Shown here one piece after another: positions 25,832 to 34,343 of a stretch of 40,792 bases of DNA. The notes beneath the pieces are model-generated. The model saw only the letters and a program-made list of their open reading frames with translations. It was not told the origin of the DNA and ran no database searches. A program made the translations under genes and the position numbers. The stretch is from the NCBI GenBank assembly GCA_002352105.1, contig DEHV01000011.1:38299-79090 (forward strand). The letters are read 5' to 3'. Every line of letters starts with the position of its first letter. Within the stretch, counting starts at the first letter, position 1. Source of the DNA: Chitinophagaceae bacterium UBA2791. GTDB taxonomy: Bacteria; Bacteroidota; Bacteroidia; Chitinophagales; Chitinophagaceae.

Positions 25832-26734
25832 CAGGGGCAGATGTATTTCAGCGATCATGCATCTCGCGCTTCCTCCGCCATTGGCTTCGATGACGGGCAG
25901 GGGAGCATGAATGATCCGGTTAAAGGATTCTAACGCATCTGCCTGCGCGCGGGTCAGCGATTGATAGGCCCCGGTAGACATGATCAGCGCCTTGCGATTG
26001 GCTTCGTCATTCACCTGTAGCATATTGCCCGCGAAATGATTCATCTGGTCTATGCTGATCTCGATCAGCGCCTTGCCGGATGAGGCAAGAGATTGCTCCA
26101 GTTCCTGGCGTTGCCGTTTTTGGGAGACCGCCTCAAGACATACGACGGCATAGGTTTCGGCTATGCTCATCATTACATTAGTATGGTAAACGGGCCCGCC
26201 GCGGGCAACCGTATCAAAAATGACAGGCCTGTATTCCATCGTATCGCAGAACTCCAGCAACGCCTGTTTATCCGTTCGGGGGGATATGCCGGCATAGGCG
26301 ATCCGGCTAACCCTGTCCAGGACCATGCTTCCCGTGCCTTCCAGAAACCGGTTTTCATTTTCGCGTATGCTGAGGTCGACGACCCTGCTGATAAAAAAAC
26401 GTTGGGAGAGAATGTTCAGTATGGCGGGGTTTCTTTCTATTCTCCTGTTTGGCGCAAACATGGGATACAGGCAGACCGTGCCATCGGCATGGAAGGATAC
26501 CCAGTTGTTGGGAAATATCGAATCGGGGGTGTGGGGCTCCGGCGTGTCGGGGATGACCAGGACGTCCATCCCTTCCGCTTGCAGCAGCGCGGCGAAATGA
26601 TTGAATTCCTTAAGCGCCTCTTCCTGGACCCCCGCCTGCGGCGCCGCAAGCTGAAAGGCGTTGTTCACAGCGGTTTCAGCATTATATCCGAAACGCGCGG
26701 GACTCATCATTAACAGATGCGAGGTGGTTTGCAT
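25823..26734 (-). CDS. ctlX: CtlX-like citrulline hydrolase (guanidino-group-modifying superfamily)
   Basis: Pentein-fold enzyme of 303 residues resembling CtlX, which hydrolyses citrulline to ornithine, ammonia and CO2. The superfamily residues can be placed: Asp71 in TPDSIFPNNW, Glu132 in FLEGTGSMVLDR, His184 in PVYHTNVMMS and the nucleophile Cys292 in GGGSARCMIAE. The start at ATG 26734 (MQTTSHLLMM) is preferred over the longer frame from 26785, which overlaps the upstream gene. Only 11 bases separate it from the arginine deiminase-like stop, so the two are one operon. Dimethylarginine hydrolase activity is the main alternative. Confidence 0.82.
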   Translation of the reverse strand: MQTTSHLLMMSPARFGYNAETAVNNAFQLAAPQAGVQEEALKEFNHFAALLQAEGMDVLVIPDTPEPHTPDSIFPNNWVSFHADGTVCLYPMFAPNRRIERNPAILNILSQRFFISRVVDLSIRENENRFLEGTGSMVLDRVSRIAYAGISPRTDKQALLEFCDTMEYRPVIFDTVARGGPVYHTNVMMSIAETYAVVCLEAVSQKRQRQELEQSLASSGKALIEISIDQMNHFAGNMLQVNDEANRKALIMSTGAYQSLTRAQADALESFNRIIHAPLPVIEANGGGSARCMIAEIHLPLLK

Positions 26735-26745
26735 GCCATTCGGTT

Positions 26746-28197
26746 TTAGACGGGTTCGTCGCGGAGCAGCGGAAGGCTCATACAATGAAAACCGCCCCTG
26801 GCCCGTGAAAGCTCCGCCGACGGCATAAGGATCAGCGTATCTTCTAACTCGTCGGGATGAAGCTCGCCGTTTTCAAAGCGGTCGATCAGCTGCTGCGCTT
26901 CGACGACCTGAAAGCCGTTTTGCCTGAACGCTTCTATCGTTTTATCGTTCCGGTCGTATCCCAGCGCTACGCCCTCTTTTAATGTCAGCAAATTACAGGA
27001 ATCGGTCCATTGCTCCCTGACGTCAAAGGGAAATTCGTTGTTGCCTGAATAGATAAAGCGCGTTTTTTCCCGGGCCCCGAGATCTTTCTCGCTGATGTCT
27101 GTAAGCAGGTCTTCCAGCGTATTAAAATAAACGGGATTGCCGGGATCCTTTTTCCTGAACTGTATGATTTTTAATTTGTCTTCTTTTTTCTTTCCTTCAA
27201 GGATATGCTGGAGATCGCTGGCTCTTTCTTCTTTTGCCGTTTTTTTGGAGAACACGCCCAGGAGCGCCCACACGTTTTTCTTGACCTGGGTAAAGATGGT
27301 GTCGATATGCATATAGTCCCTTTTTTTAGGGATATTGATAATGCTGATCTTTTTCACCACATTTCTTTTAAAAAGAATGTCCATGGCTATCCGGGCCGCT
27401 TCCATCGTGGTTCTTTCGCTTACGCCAATGAGCAGATGATCCTTGCTTACAACCATCACATCGCCTCCTTCCAGCGTTAGTTTTTCGTCGCCGGACTCCC
27501 TGGGCAGCAAAAAATGGCGATGGTTTTCGGGCAGCTCTATAATATTATCCCGGTATGCTTCAAACAGGGGGTGATTGAAGAATATATACCTGGATAGCAG
27601 CGCTTCCCGGATGCGCGCCTTACGCGCCGGCTTATTCAACAGAATAAAGCGATTGATCACTATCCCTATATCGCGCGTAAAGATAAAATTGGGAATGGGA
27701 GGGAACAGCATCTCATCGCCGGGAAGGCTCCCGGTAATGAATGTTTTGGCCAGTTCCCGGGGCGGGTGTTTCAGTAGTTTTTGCTCCGTAGCATAGGAGC
27801 AGCCTTCAATGGCGCATACGGAGGATACCAGTTTCAGCTTTATCTCGTGGTTGTTCAATATTTCAGCCAGCAGCCATTGCAGCTCTATCACATTTTCCGA
27901 ACAATAAAAATCAGGATGATCGGGTTTGTAAAAATTCCTTTTCTGCTCTGGCGCATCGATGGTTTTCAGTCTGCCTTTTATTTTGAGCGGATCCAGGAAA
28001 TACAACAGGATCTTCACATAGTAATCGTATTCTTTTTTCCGTATGGTATCCAGGTGTACGATATCTTCAAAAAGCCAGTCCTGCGCTTTCGACGGCGATA
28101 CCTTGCCCAGTCCGCTATCGGGACTATGGATCAGCGCTTTTCTTAATCTTCCGATCTCGGAAGACGCCCGGATGGTATCGGAACTGTTTTTTTTCAT
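26746..28197 (-). CDS. arginine deiminase family protein
   Basis: Predicted to hydrolyse arginine to citrulline and ammonia. The 483-residue protein is longer than a typical ArcA (about 410) because of an insert near residues 305-375. Arginine-deiminase catalytic residues are in place: Asp176 in FTRDIG, Glu243 in TLEGGD, His297 and Asp299 in MHIDT, and Cys472 in SRARGGFHCMS. The N-terminal SSEIGRLRKALIHSPDSGL also fits. The frame reaches TTG 28209, but ATG 28197 (MKKNSSDTIR) is preferred. It is followed after 11 bases by ctlX. No carbamate kinase or ornithine carbamoyltransferase gene accompanies it, so this is not a classical arc operon. Confidence 0.82.
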   Translation of the reverse strand: MKKNSSDTIRASSEIGRLRKALIHSPDSGLGKVSPSKAQDWLFEDIVHLDTIRKKEYDYYVKILLYFLDPLKIKGRLKTIDAPEQKRNFYKPDHPDFYCSENVIELQWLLAEILNNHEIKLKLVSSVCAIEGCSYATEQKLLKHPPRELAKTFITGSLPGDEMLFPPIPNFIFTRDIGIVINRFILLNKPARKARIREALLSRYIFFNHPLFEAYRDNIIELPENHRHFLLPRESGDEKLTLEGGDVMVVSKDHLLIGVSERTTMEAARIAMDILFKRNVVKKISIINIPKKRDYMHIDTIFTQVKKNVWALLGVFSKKTAKEERASDLQHILEGKKKEDKLKIIQFRKKDPGNPVYFNTLEDLLTDISEKDLGAREKTRFIYSGNNEFPFDVREQWTDSCNLLTLKEGVALGYDRNDKTIEAFRQNGFQVVEAQQLIDRFENGELHPDELEDTLILMPSAELSRARGGFHCMSLPLLRDEPV

Positions 28198-28267
28198 AAT
28201 TACCAGCAAGTTAACAAATGTTGGTCGATGAGTTGCGGGCGGAACAATGCGGAATGGGTTGAGTTCC

Positions 28268-28275
28268 TATATTTG
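28268..28275 (+). promoter_or_regulatory. TAnnTTTG -7 box of the purine nucleoside phosphorylase gene
   Basis: TATATTTG ends five bases before the ATG at 28280, so the transcript would start at or just before the start codon. A -33 TTTG at normal distance is not visible. Confidence 0.45.
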
Positions 28276-28279
28276 CACC

Positions 28280-29101
28280 ATGTCGTTGATTATTGATCAG
28301 TTAAAGGAGACGGTAGGGTTTATCCGGAATATATGTCCTGCTGTTCCTGAAGTAGGGATTGTATTAGGAAGCGGATTAGGAAATTTTCTGAAAGACATTA
28401 TTGTTGAAGCCAGCATTCCTTATGAGGATATTCCTCATTTCCCCGTATCCACCGTCAAGGGCCATAAGGGCGCGCTGGTGTTTGGCTCCATACAAGATAA
28501 AAAGATCGTGGCGATGGCCGGGCGCTTTCATTTTTATGAAGGCTATACCGCCAGGGAAGTGATCTATCCCATACGGGCGATGCAGCGCCTGGGCATAAAA
28601 AACCTTTTATTGTCCAATGCGGCGGGAGGAGTGAACCCCGATTTTAAGGTGGGCGACCTGATGATGATCAACGACCATATCAGCCTGGCTACCGTCAACC
28701 CCCTTCTTGGCCCCAATGACGAGCTGCTCGGTCGCAGGTTCCCTGATATGAGCGAACCCTATTGCCCAAAGCTGATGGCCAAAGCAAGGGCTATCGGCGC
28801 CGCCCTAAAGATCCCTTTGAAGGAGGGCGTATATTTTGGGGTCACCGGCCCCACATTCGAAACCCGGGCGGAATATAAAATGATCTACCGGCTGGGCGCT
28901 GATGCCGTGGGGATGAGCACGGTGCAGGAAACCATTGCGGCCGTCCATATGGGATTGCCTGTATTTGCCGTTAGCGTGATCACCGACTTGGGTATTGAGG
29001 AATCGCCGGCCGTTATTACTCATGAAGAGGTATTGGAGGCCGCAGGCAAGGCCGAACCCTTATTGACGGCGCTCTTTAAACAACTCATTGTAGCGCTGTA
29101 G
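28280..29101 (+). CDS. purine nucleoside phosphorylase (trimeric class)
   Basis: Phosphorolyses inosine or guanosine to base and ribose 1-phosphate in purine salvage. The 273 residues contain GIVLGSGLGNFL, the phosphate site GHKGALVFG, AGRFHFYEGY, the conserved SNAAGGVNPDF, GPTFETRAEYKM and the base-binding region GADAVGMSTVQE. The class is the trimeric PNPase seen in Bacteroidota. ATG 28280 (MSLIIDQLKET) is preferred over a longer upstream frame, because the -7 box TATATTTG ends just before it. It is divergent from the arginine-deiminase operon. The porin gene follows after 74 bases on the same strand. Confidence 0.93.
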   Translation: MSLIIDQLKETVGFIRNICPAVPEVGIVLGSGLGNFLKDIIVEASIPYEDIPHFPVSTVKGHKGALVFGSIQDKKIVAMAGRFHFYEGYTAREVIYPIRAMQRLGIKNLLLSNAAGGVNPDFKVGDLMMINDHISLATVNPLLGPNDELLGRRFPDMSEPYCPKLMAKARAIGAALKIPLKEGVYFGVTGPTFETRAEYKMIYRLGADAVGMSTVQETIAAVHMGLPVFAVSVITDLGIEESPAVITHEEVLEAAGKAEPLLTALFKQLIVAL

Positions 29102-29175
29102 CAGTATTATTGTTGAAAACCCGGATATGATGACAGTATCAGTAATTAATCGATCAGCAAACCATTTCTCCCATC

Positions 29176-31191
29176 GTGCTTAACCCTCGTTATATATTTG
29201 TTTTGCTGTTGGTATTCCTCTCCGGAATATCTTTGTTTTCCTATAGCCAGGAAGGGATCATGAGGCGGTTGCCCAGGCCGGGAATGGGGGGAGGAATGAC
29301 GGGCGGGGGAGGCAGGGACAGCCTTATGCACCGCGACGCTTATGCCGATTCCATCACCATCAATTTCCGGTTCCTGGATTCCAGCAGGCTGCGCAAGTTT
29401 GATTCTTCGATCACGGATTACAGTACGAAGTTCCCCGTTCCCTGGCATTATATCCATCTCGGGAACGTGGGTAACGCGGCGAGGAGCCTGATCTTTACGC
29501 CAATGATGAAACCCGGGTGGGATAACGGTTTTCATGCCTTTGACATTTATACTTTTAAGGATCACGAAACGCGGTTCTATAATACCACCAGGCCTTTCTC
29601 TCAACTGAACTACCAACTGGGCAGCCGGCTGGAACAGATCATTGAACTGATGCAGACCCAGAATATCCTTCCGAACTGGAATGCGGCTTTTCAATATCGG
29701 CTGATCAATGCGCCCGGCTTTTTTCAGAACCAGAATACCAATCATAACAATTACCGGTTCAACTCATGGTACCAGTCGAAGAATAAAAGATACCAGAACT
29801 TTTTAGTGGTGATCGGCAACAAGCTGGAATCCGCAGAGAACGGCGGCATCCGGGGCGATGGCAACTACCTGGATAGCGTGGAGTTTAATCTCCGCCTGAG
29901 CATTCCCACCCAGTTGGGCGTTAACAGCGCAGGGCGGGGGGGATTCTTTTCAGGAGGATTCACTACCGGATCGAGATATACCACGGCAAGCTACCTGATG
30001 CGTCAGCAGTATGACCTGGGGCAGAAAGATTCCATCGTGACCGATTCCTCCGTGATCCCCTTGTTTTACCCGCGGCTGCGCATGGAGCATACGATAAACT
30101 ACCGGACATATAACTACCGGTTCACCGATGAGGCGCCGGACAGCCTCTACTACGACAATCACTACGGCATTGTCGACCCGTCGAGAATATTCAGGCAGGA
30201 TTACTGGAAAGAGCTGTTGAATGATTTTTCGCTGTACCAGTTTCCCGACGCGAAAAACCCGCAGCAATTCTTTAAGGCCGGCGCCACGCTGCAGACATTG
30301 AATGGAAGCTTTGACAGCGGCCGGGTCAAGCAGAACTATCATAACGTTATGCTGCATGGCGAATACCGGAATAAGACCAGGAACCAGAAATGGGACATTA
30401 ACGCCTACGGTAATTTTTACCTGAACGGGTTCAATGCGGGCGATTACAATGCTTTTGTCAGCTTGCGCAGCCTGATCAGCCGTAATATTGGTTACCTGGA
30501 ACTAGGATTTGAAAATGTTAACCGGACGCCCTCCTTTATTTATAATACGCTCAGCGGATTTTACCTGGGCAGCCCGGTCGATTTCAACAAAGAGAACAAC
30601 ACCCAATTGTTTGGAGTGATCGATCTTCCCCGGCAGAAGCTGAAGTTGTCCGGAAGGTATTACCTGATCACCAATTACAGTTATTTCAAGGATTTTAAAC
30701 AACCCGAGCAGTATGCGCCCCTGTTTAATCTATTGCAGCTTAGCGCGGAGAAACAGTTCAGGATAGGCGGAAACTGGAACTGGCGGACATGGGTGGTCTT
30801 ACAGCAAAAAACAGGGAACGCCCCGGTCAATCTGCCCCTGCTGTTTACGAGGAACCAGGTAGGATACGACGGCAACCTCGGTTTTAAAAATCTACTGATC
30901 AGTTTCGGGCTCGAGTTTCGCTATTTTACTCCTTATAAGGCAGACGATTATTCGCCGCTGATGGGTCAGTTCATCAATCAGCAAACCCAGACCTTCCGGA
31001 TGAATTTTCCCGAGCTTGCTGCATACATACATTTCCGGATCAAGGGATTTACCGCCTATATCCGATCGGAGAACCTGAATACCCTTGACCTCTCTACCTG
31101 GAAGTTTACCAACAACCAGTTGGTCGCCCCCAACTATCCATACCCCGGCATGCAGATCCGGGTCGGTATCTACTGGAGTTTTGTGAATTAA
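29176..31191 (+). CDS. outer-membrane 'putative porin' family beta-barrel
   Basis: A 671-residue outer-membrane protein with a signal peptide (about residues 1-24, ending SYSQ-EG). A Gly/Met/Arg-rich stretch follows, then a long beta-barrel of alternating short strands rich in Tyr, Asn, Arg and Phe, ending in a terminal aromatic strand (RVGIYWSFVN). This is the look of the Bacteroidota 'putative porin' family (PF14121-like); solute specificity is unknown. The start is GTG 29176, since the next in-frame ATG lies after the signal peptide. The preceding gene is the nucleoside phosphorylase; a role in nucleoside entry is only a guess from position. Confidence 0.75.
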   Translation: MLNPRYIFVLLLVFLSGISLFSYSQEGIMRRLPRPGMGGGMTGGGGRDSLMHRDAYADSITINFRFLDSSRLRKFDSSITDYSTKFPVPWHYIHLGNVGNAARSLIFTPMMKPGWDNGFHAFDIYTFKDHETRFYNTTRPFSQLNYQLGSRLEQIIELMQTQNILPNWNAAFQYRLINAPGFFQNQNTNHNNYRFNSWYQSKNKRYQNFLVVIGNKLESAENGGIRGDGNYLDSVEFNLRLSIPTQLGVNSAGRGGFFSGGFTTGSRYTTASYLMRQQYDLGQKDSIVTDSSVIPLFYPRLRMEHTINYRTYNYRFTDEAPDSLYYDNHYGIVDPSRIFRQDYWKELLNDFSLYQFPDAKNPQQFFKAGATLQTLNGSFDSGRVKQNYHNVMLHGEYRNKTRNQKWDINAYGNFYLNGFNAGDYNAFVSLRSLISRNIGYLELGFENVNRTPSFIYNTLSGFYLGSPVDFNKENNTQLFGVIDLPRQKLKLSGRYYLITNYSYFKDFKQPEQYAPLFNLLQLSAEKQFRIGGNWNWRTWVVLQQKTGNAPVNLPLLFTRNQVGYDGNLGFKNLLISFGLEFRYFTPYKADDYSPLMGQFINQQTQTFRMNFPELAAYIHFRIKGFTAYIRSENLNTLDLSTWKFTNNQLVAPNYPYPGMQIRVGIYWSFVN

Positions 31192-31374
31192 AAGCGAGTG
31201 TTTCGCTGTGTTTGTCGGAATGATGTTTTTTTATGCTCTCCAACCGCGTTTCAGATTGCAGTTTTCCTGCGTAATCATTCTGTGCCATCGCCCTTTCTCT
31301 GGAAATCTCAGACTCCGTCTTTCCAGCCAGGCTTGAAGTATACCGATATATTTTAGCTGACCGACAAATTATTT

Positions 31375-31389
31375 TTTCAATTATTGAAA
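31375..31389. promoter_or_regulatory. perfect 15-bp dyad upstream of the metalloregulator-type box
   Basis: TTTCAAT and ATTGAAA flank a single T. It lies 28 bases upstream of the TTTAGACATGTCTAAA palindrome, that is, around the expected -33 to -50 region of the promoter. It may be a second operator or a chance AT-rich dyad. Confidence 0.35.
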
Positions 31390-31417
31390 TAATATTCTAC
31401 ATTTACTTAAATATAAA

Positions 31418-31433
31418 TTTAGACATGTCTAAA
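31418..31433. promoter_or_regulatory. predicted DtxR/MntR-family metalloregulator operator
   Basis: TTTAGACATGTCTAAA is a perfect 16-bp palindrome about 105 bases before the TonB-dependent receptor start. DtxR, MntR and SirR-type regulators bind palindromes of this general form (TTTAGG...CCTAAA). On the plus strand the left half overlaps TAAATTTA, a one-mismatch -7 box, so binding would repress the operon when metal is sufficient. The metal is not decided by the sequence; iron or manganese is favoured for this regulator class, while the ZIP gene would also allow zinc. Confidence 0.55.
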
Positions 31434-31538
31434 AATTGAATCCTGAAACCTCTTCCTACTGTAATTGATATGTTGATCGAGCGGATCGGGAAAGGCGCGG
31501 GAAAAATTGAAACAGGCAACAATAAAACCAGAATCGAA

Positions 31539-33830
31539 ATGAAGTATTTGCTAACCTTTTGTTTAACGATCATTTTTTGTGAAGTTTTTGCGCAGCGGCA
31601 ACCGCTTATCATTACAGTGAAAGACAAGCAAAACCTTGAGCCGCTTCCGGGGGCTACAATTACCCTTATACCCGGCAACCTGAATGCCATTGCCGATAAG
31701 GAAGGTCGCGCCAGGCTTATCCTGCCCCCGGCGGCCGACTCTTCCATAAGCTTACGCGCAGCGGTTAGCGTTGCGGGATATATTGCCGATACTGTCTTTT
31801 TAAAGGGAGAACAAAAGATCGAGGTATTGCTTGCTTCCCAGACCGGCTTCCTGGAAGAAGTGGCCGTTACCGGCTCTATGCGTACCGTGAAGCGTTCCGC
31901 CAGCCCGGTTCCGGTTGAAGTATACACGTCAAAATTCTTCCAGGCAAACCCCACGCCGTCCATTTTTGACGCCTTGCAGAATATAAACGGGGTCCGCCCG
32001 CAATTGAACTGCAATGTTTGCAATACCGGCGATATCCATATCAATGGACTGGAAGGCCCCTATACCATGGCGTTGATAGACGGCATGCCTATCGTTAGCG
32101 GCCTGTCCTCCGTATATGGGTTAAGCGGCATACCGCAGTCGCTCATTGAACGGGTGGAAATTGTCAAGGGGCCGGCGTCTACGCTCTACGGCAGCGAAGC
32201 GGTTGGAGGATTGATCAATATCATTACCAAAAAGCCGGGCAACGCGCCGCTTCTATCTGCCGATGTATTCGGAACAAGCTGGGCTGAGGTCAATACCGAT
32301 CTTGCGGCTAAGTTTAATGCAGGTAAAAATGCGCAGTCCCTGGTAGGATTAAATTACTTTAATTATCAAAACCCCGTTGACAACAACAAGGATAACTTCA
32401 CGGATGTTACGCTTCAAAACCGCGTATCCATCTTTAATAAATGGAATTTCGACCGGAAAGACAGCCGCGCGTTCTCGTTGGCCGGACGCTATGTGTATGA
32501 AGACCGTTGGGGCGGCGAAATGAACTGGTCTAAGAAATACCGGGGCGGCGATGAAGTGTATGGAGAAAGCATATATACCAATCGCTGGGAATTGTTCGGG
32601 ACCTACCAGTTGCCGCTGAAGGAACATATCATGTTTCAGTTTAGCGCCAACGGGCATGATCAGAACTCTGTTTATGGCGTCACGCCTTACCTGGCCGATC
32701 AATATATTGGTTTCGGACAACTTACCTGGTTCAGGACCTTCGGAAAGCATGACCTGCTTACGGGCCTGACCTATCGCTACATCTATTATGACGATAACAC
32801 TCCCGCGACGGCTGACGGAGAGCATATTGATTTGAATAAACCAACGAAGACAAAGCTGCCGGGATTGTTTATACAGGATGAAATAGCGTTGAATGATCGT
32901 CATAAGATTTTGCTGGGTATGCGTTATGATTACAATTCGCTCCACGGAAGTATTTTCACGCCCCGCATTAACTATAAATGGAGTTCCGCAAATAAAAACA
33001 ATACGCTGCGTCTGAGCTTCGGCAACGGATACCGCGTTGCCAGCGTATTTACAGAAGATCATGCGGCATTGACGGGAGCAAGAGAGGTGGTGTTCATCAA
33101 CGACCTTAAACCCGAAACCTCATGGAACGGAAACCTCAATTTTGTGAAAAAGGTTGTTGTCGGGAATACCTTTATTGACCTGGATGCTTCTGCGTTCTAT
33201 ACTTATTTTACCAATAAGATCATACCCGACTACGATACCGACCCCAACAAGATCATCTATGATAACCTGGATGGCTATGCGGTTTCGAAAGGCGTTTCCT
33301 TAAATATTGAAGCGGCATTTCAGAATGGATTGAAGATCCAGGCCGGCGCCACGGCGATGGACGTGTACAATACGGAAGAAGGCGAAAAAAAGCGCCAGAT
33401 GTTTTCCGAAAGGTTTACCGGCGTATGGAATATCGGCTACGCGTTCAAAAACATCGGTCTGGCCATCGACTACACAGGCAATCTATATGGTCCTATGCGA
33501 TTGCCGCTATTGAGCGACGCCGATCCCCGTAGCGAATACTCTCCCTGGTGGAGCATTCAGAATATTCAGCTGACCAAACGGATCGGCGATAAGATGGAGG
33601 TTTACGGGGGCGCGAAAAACCTGTTGAACTGGACGCCTAATAAGGGCAACCCCTTTATCATAGCAAGGGCTAATGATCCGTTTGATAAAAATGTACAGTT
33701 CGATGCCGGGGGACAGGCGATGGCGACGCCCGACAATCCTTACGGGTTGACGTTTGATCCTTCCTATGTATACGGCCCCAACCAGGGCATCCGGGCTTTT
33801 CTGGGATTACGGTATAATCTGTTCAGGTAA
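31539..33830 (+). CDS. TonB-dependent outer-membrane receptor, probable metal or metallophore uptake
   Basis: A 763-residue receptor with a signal peptide (about 1-18, ending FCEVFAQ), a carboxypeptidase-like regulatory/CarboxypepD domain (about 20-100), a TonB-box-like EEVAVTG (106-112), a plug domain (about 115-235) with VEIVKGPASTLYGSEAVGG and a 22-strand-type barrel ending RAFLGLRYNLFR. The plug has a Cys-x-x-Cys (Cys158-Cys161, NCNVCNTGDIHING), a conserved-looking feature of this receptor subgroup. ATG 31539 is chosen over the longer frame from 31470 because it starts at the signal peptide. It is the first gene of a three-gene operon under the DtxR-like palindrome; the ligand is not proven. 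Confidence 0.88.
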   Translation: MKYLLTFCLTIIFCEVFAQRQPLIITVKDKQNLEPLPGATITLIPGNLNAIADKEGRARLILPPAADSSISLRAAVSVAGYIADTVFLKGEQKIEVLLASQTGFLEEVAVTGSMRTVKRSASPVPVEVYTSKFFQANPTPSIFDALQNINGVRPQLNCNVCNTGDIHINGLEGPYTMALIDGMPIVSGLSSVYGLSGIPQSLIERVEIVKGPASTLYGSEAVGGLINIITKKPGNAPLLSADVFGTSWAEVNTDLAAKFNAGKNAQSLVGLNYFNYQNPVDNNKDNFTDVTLQNRVSIFNKWNFDRKDSRAFSLAGRYVYEDRWGGEMNWSKKYRGGDEVYGESIYTNRWELFGTYQLPLKEHIMFQFSANGHDQNSVYGVTPYLADQYIGFGQLTWFRTFGKHDLLTGLTYRYIYYDDNTPATADGEHIDLNKPTKTKLPGLFIQDEIALNDRHKILLGMRYDYNSLHGSIFTPRINYKWSSANKNNTLRLSFGNGYRVASVFTEDHAALTGAREVVFINDLKPETSWNGNLNFVKKVVVGNTFIDLDASAFYTYFTNKIIPDYDTDPNKIIYDNLDGYAVSKGVSLNIEAAFQNGLKIQAGATAMDVYNTEEGEKKRQMFSERFTGVWNIGYAFKNIGLAIDYTGNLYGPMRLPLLSDADPRSEYSPWWSIQNIQLTKRIGDKMEVYGGAKNLLNWTPNKGNPFIIARANDPFDKNVQFDAGGQAMATPDNPYGLTFDPSYVYGPNQGIRAFLGLRYNLFR

Positions 33831-33833
33831 ATA

Positions 33834-34316
33834 ATGGCAAGACCAAGAAAAAAATATCGCCTGTTTCTGCTTATCCTGATCTTGTGCGGAGCGACATATA
33901 GCTCCGCGCAAACAGATATATTGCTTATGGCAAAAGCAGACAGCGCCATGGACAGGGAAGCAAGGCCCTTGCTCATCCTGGTTTCCACCGAATGGTGCAG
34001 GTATTGCCAGATGCAGAAAAACCAGCTTCGTAAGAACAAAGATTTTCAGGCAAAGAAGAACCTGTTTTATTTTGTGGAATTTGATGCGGAAAGCAAGGAA
34101 ATGATCCGTTTCCGGGGGGAGGAATATCGCTACAGGCCAACGGGGGCCTCTTCGGGGATACATACGCTTGCCTTAGCGCTAAATGGTTCGGAACATATCG
34201 CTTTTCCTACCTGGGTCCTGCTCGATAGGAACTATCAGGTATTGTTTCGCTACAACGGCGTATTGTCGCCCAAGCAATTAAAAGAATTACTGCAAGATAT
34301 TGACAAGATAAATTAA
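33834..34316 (+). CDS. exported thioredoxin-like protein with WCxxC active site
   Basis: A 160-residue periplasmic protein with a signal peptide (about residues 8-26, ending SSAQ-TD) and a thioredoxin fold: a redox motif WCRYCQM (Cys55, Cys58), and AFPTWVLLDRNYQVLFRYNG with the cis-proline region of the family. It resembles the thioredoxin_7/DUF255-like group of exported thioredoxins, which lack a clear DsbA or ResA identity. It starts three bases after the receptor stop, so the two are cotranscribed. By context it may maintain the cysteine pair in the receptor plug, or reduce a metal or metallophore; this is inference. Confidence 0.82.
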   Translation: MARPRKKYRLFLLILILCGATYSSAQTDILLMAKADSAMDREARPLLILVSTEWCRYCQMQKNQLRKNKDFQAKKNLFYFVEFDAESKEMIRFRGEEYRYRPTGASSGIHTLALALNGSEHIAFPTWVLLDRNYQVLFRYNGVLSPKQLKELLQDIDKIN

Positions 34317-34343
34317 AGAAACAAAATCGAATACGGGCATATT

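Larger units (their letters stand above)
31192..31538. other. control region of the metal-uptake operon
   Basis: About 350 bases without a believable gene. The left third follows the porin stop and has a weak hairpin. The right part (31371-31440) is very AT-rich and holds two perfect dyads, one of them overlapping a near -7 box, both described separately. A minus-strand frame open for about 100 codons crosses this region but has no plausible start and is not called. Confidence 0.6.

Noticed and set aside
31106..31395. Minus-strand frame open for about 100 codons across the end of the porin gene and the metal-operon leader
   Set aside because: The only ATG is deep inside, the tail is the antisense of the porin gene, and no family is recognised; a decayed gene cannot be excluded.
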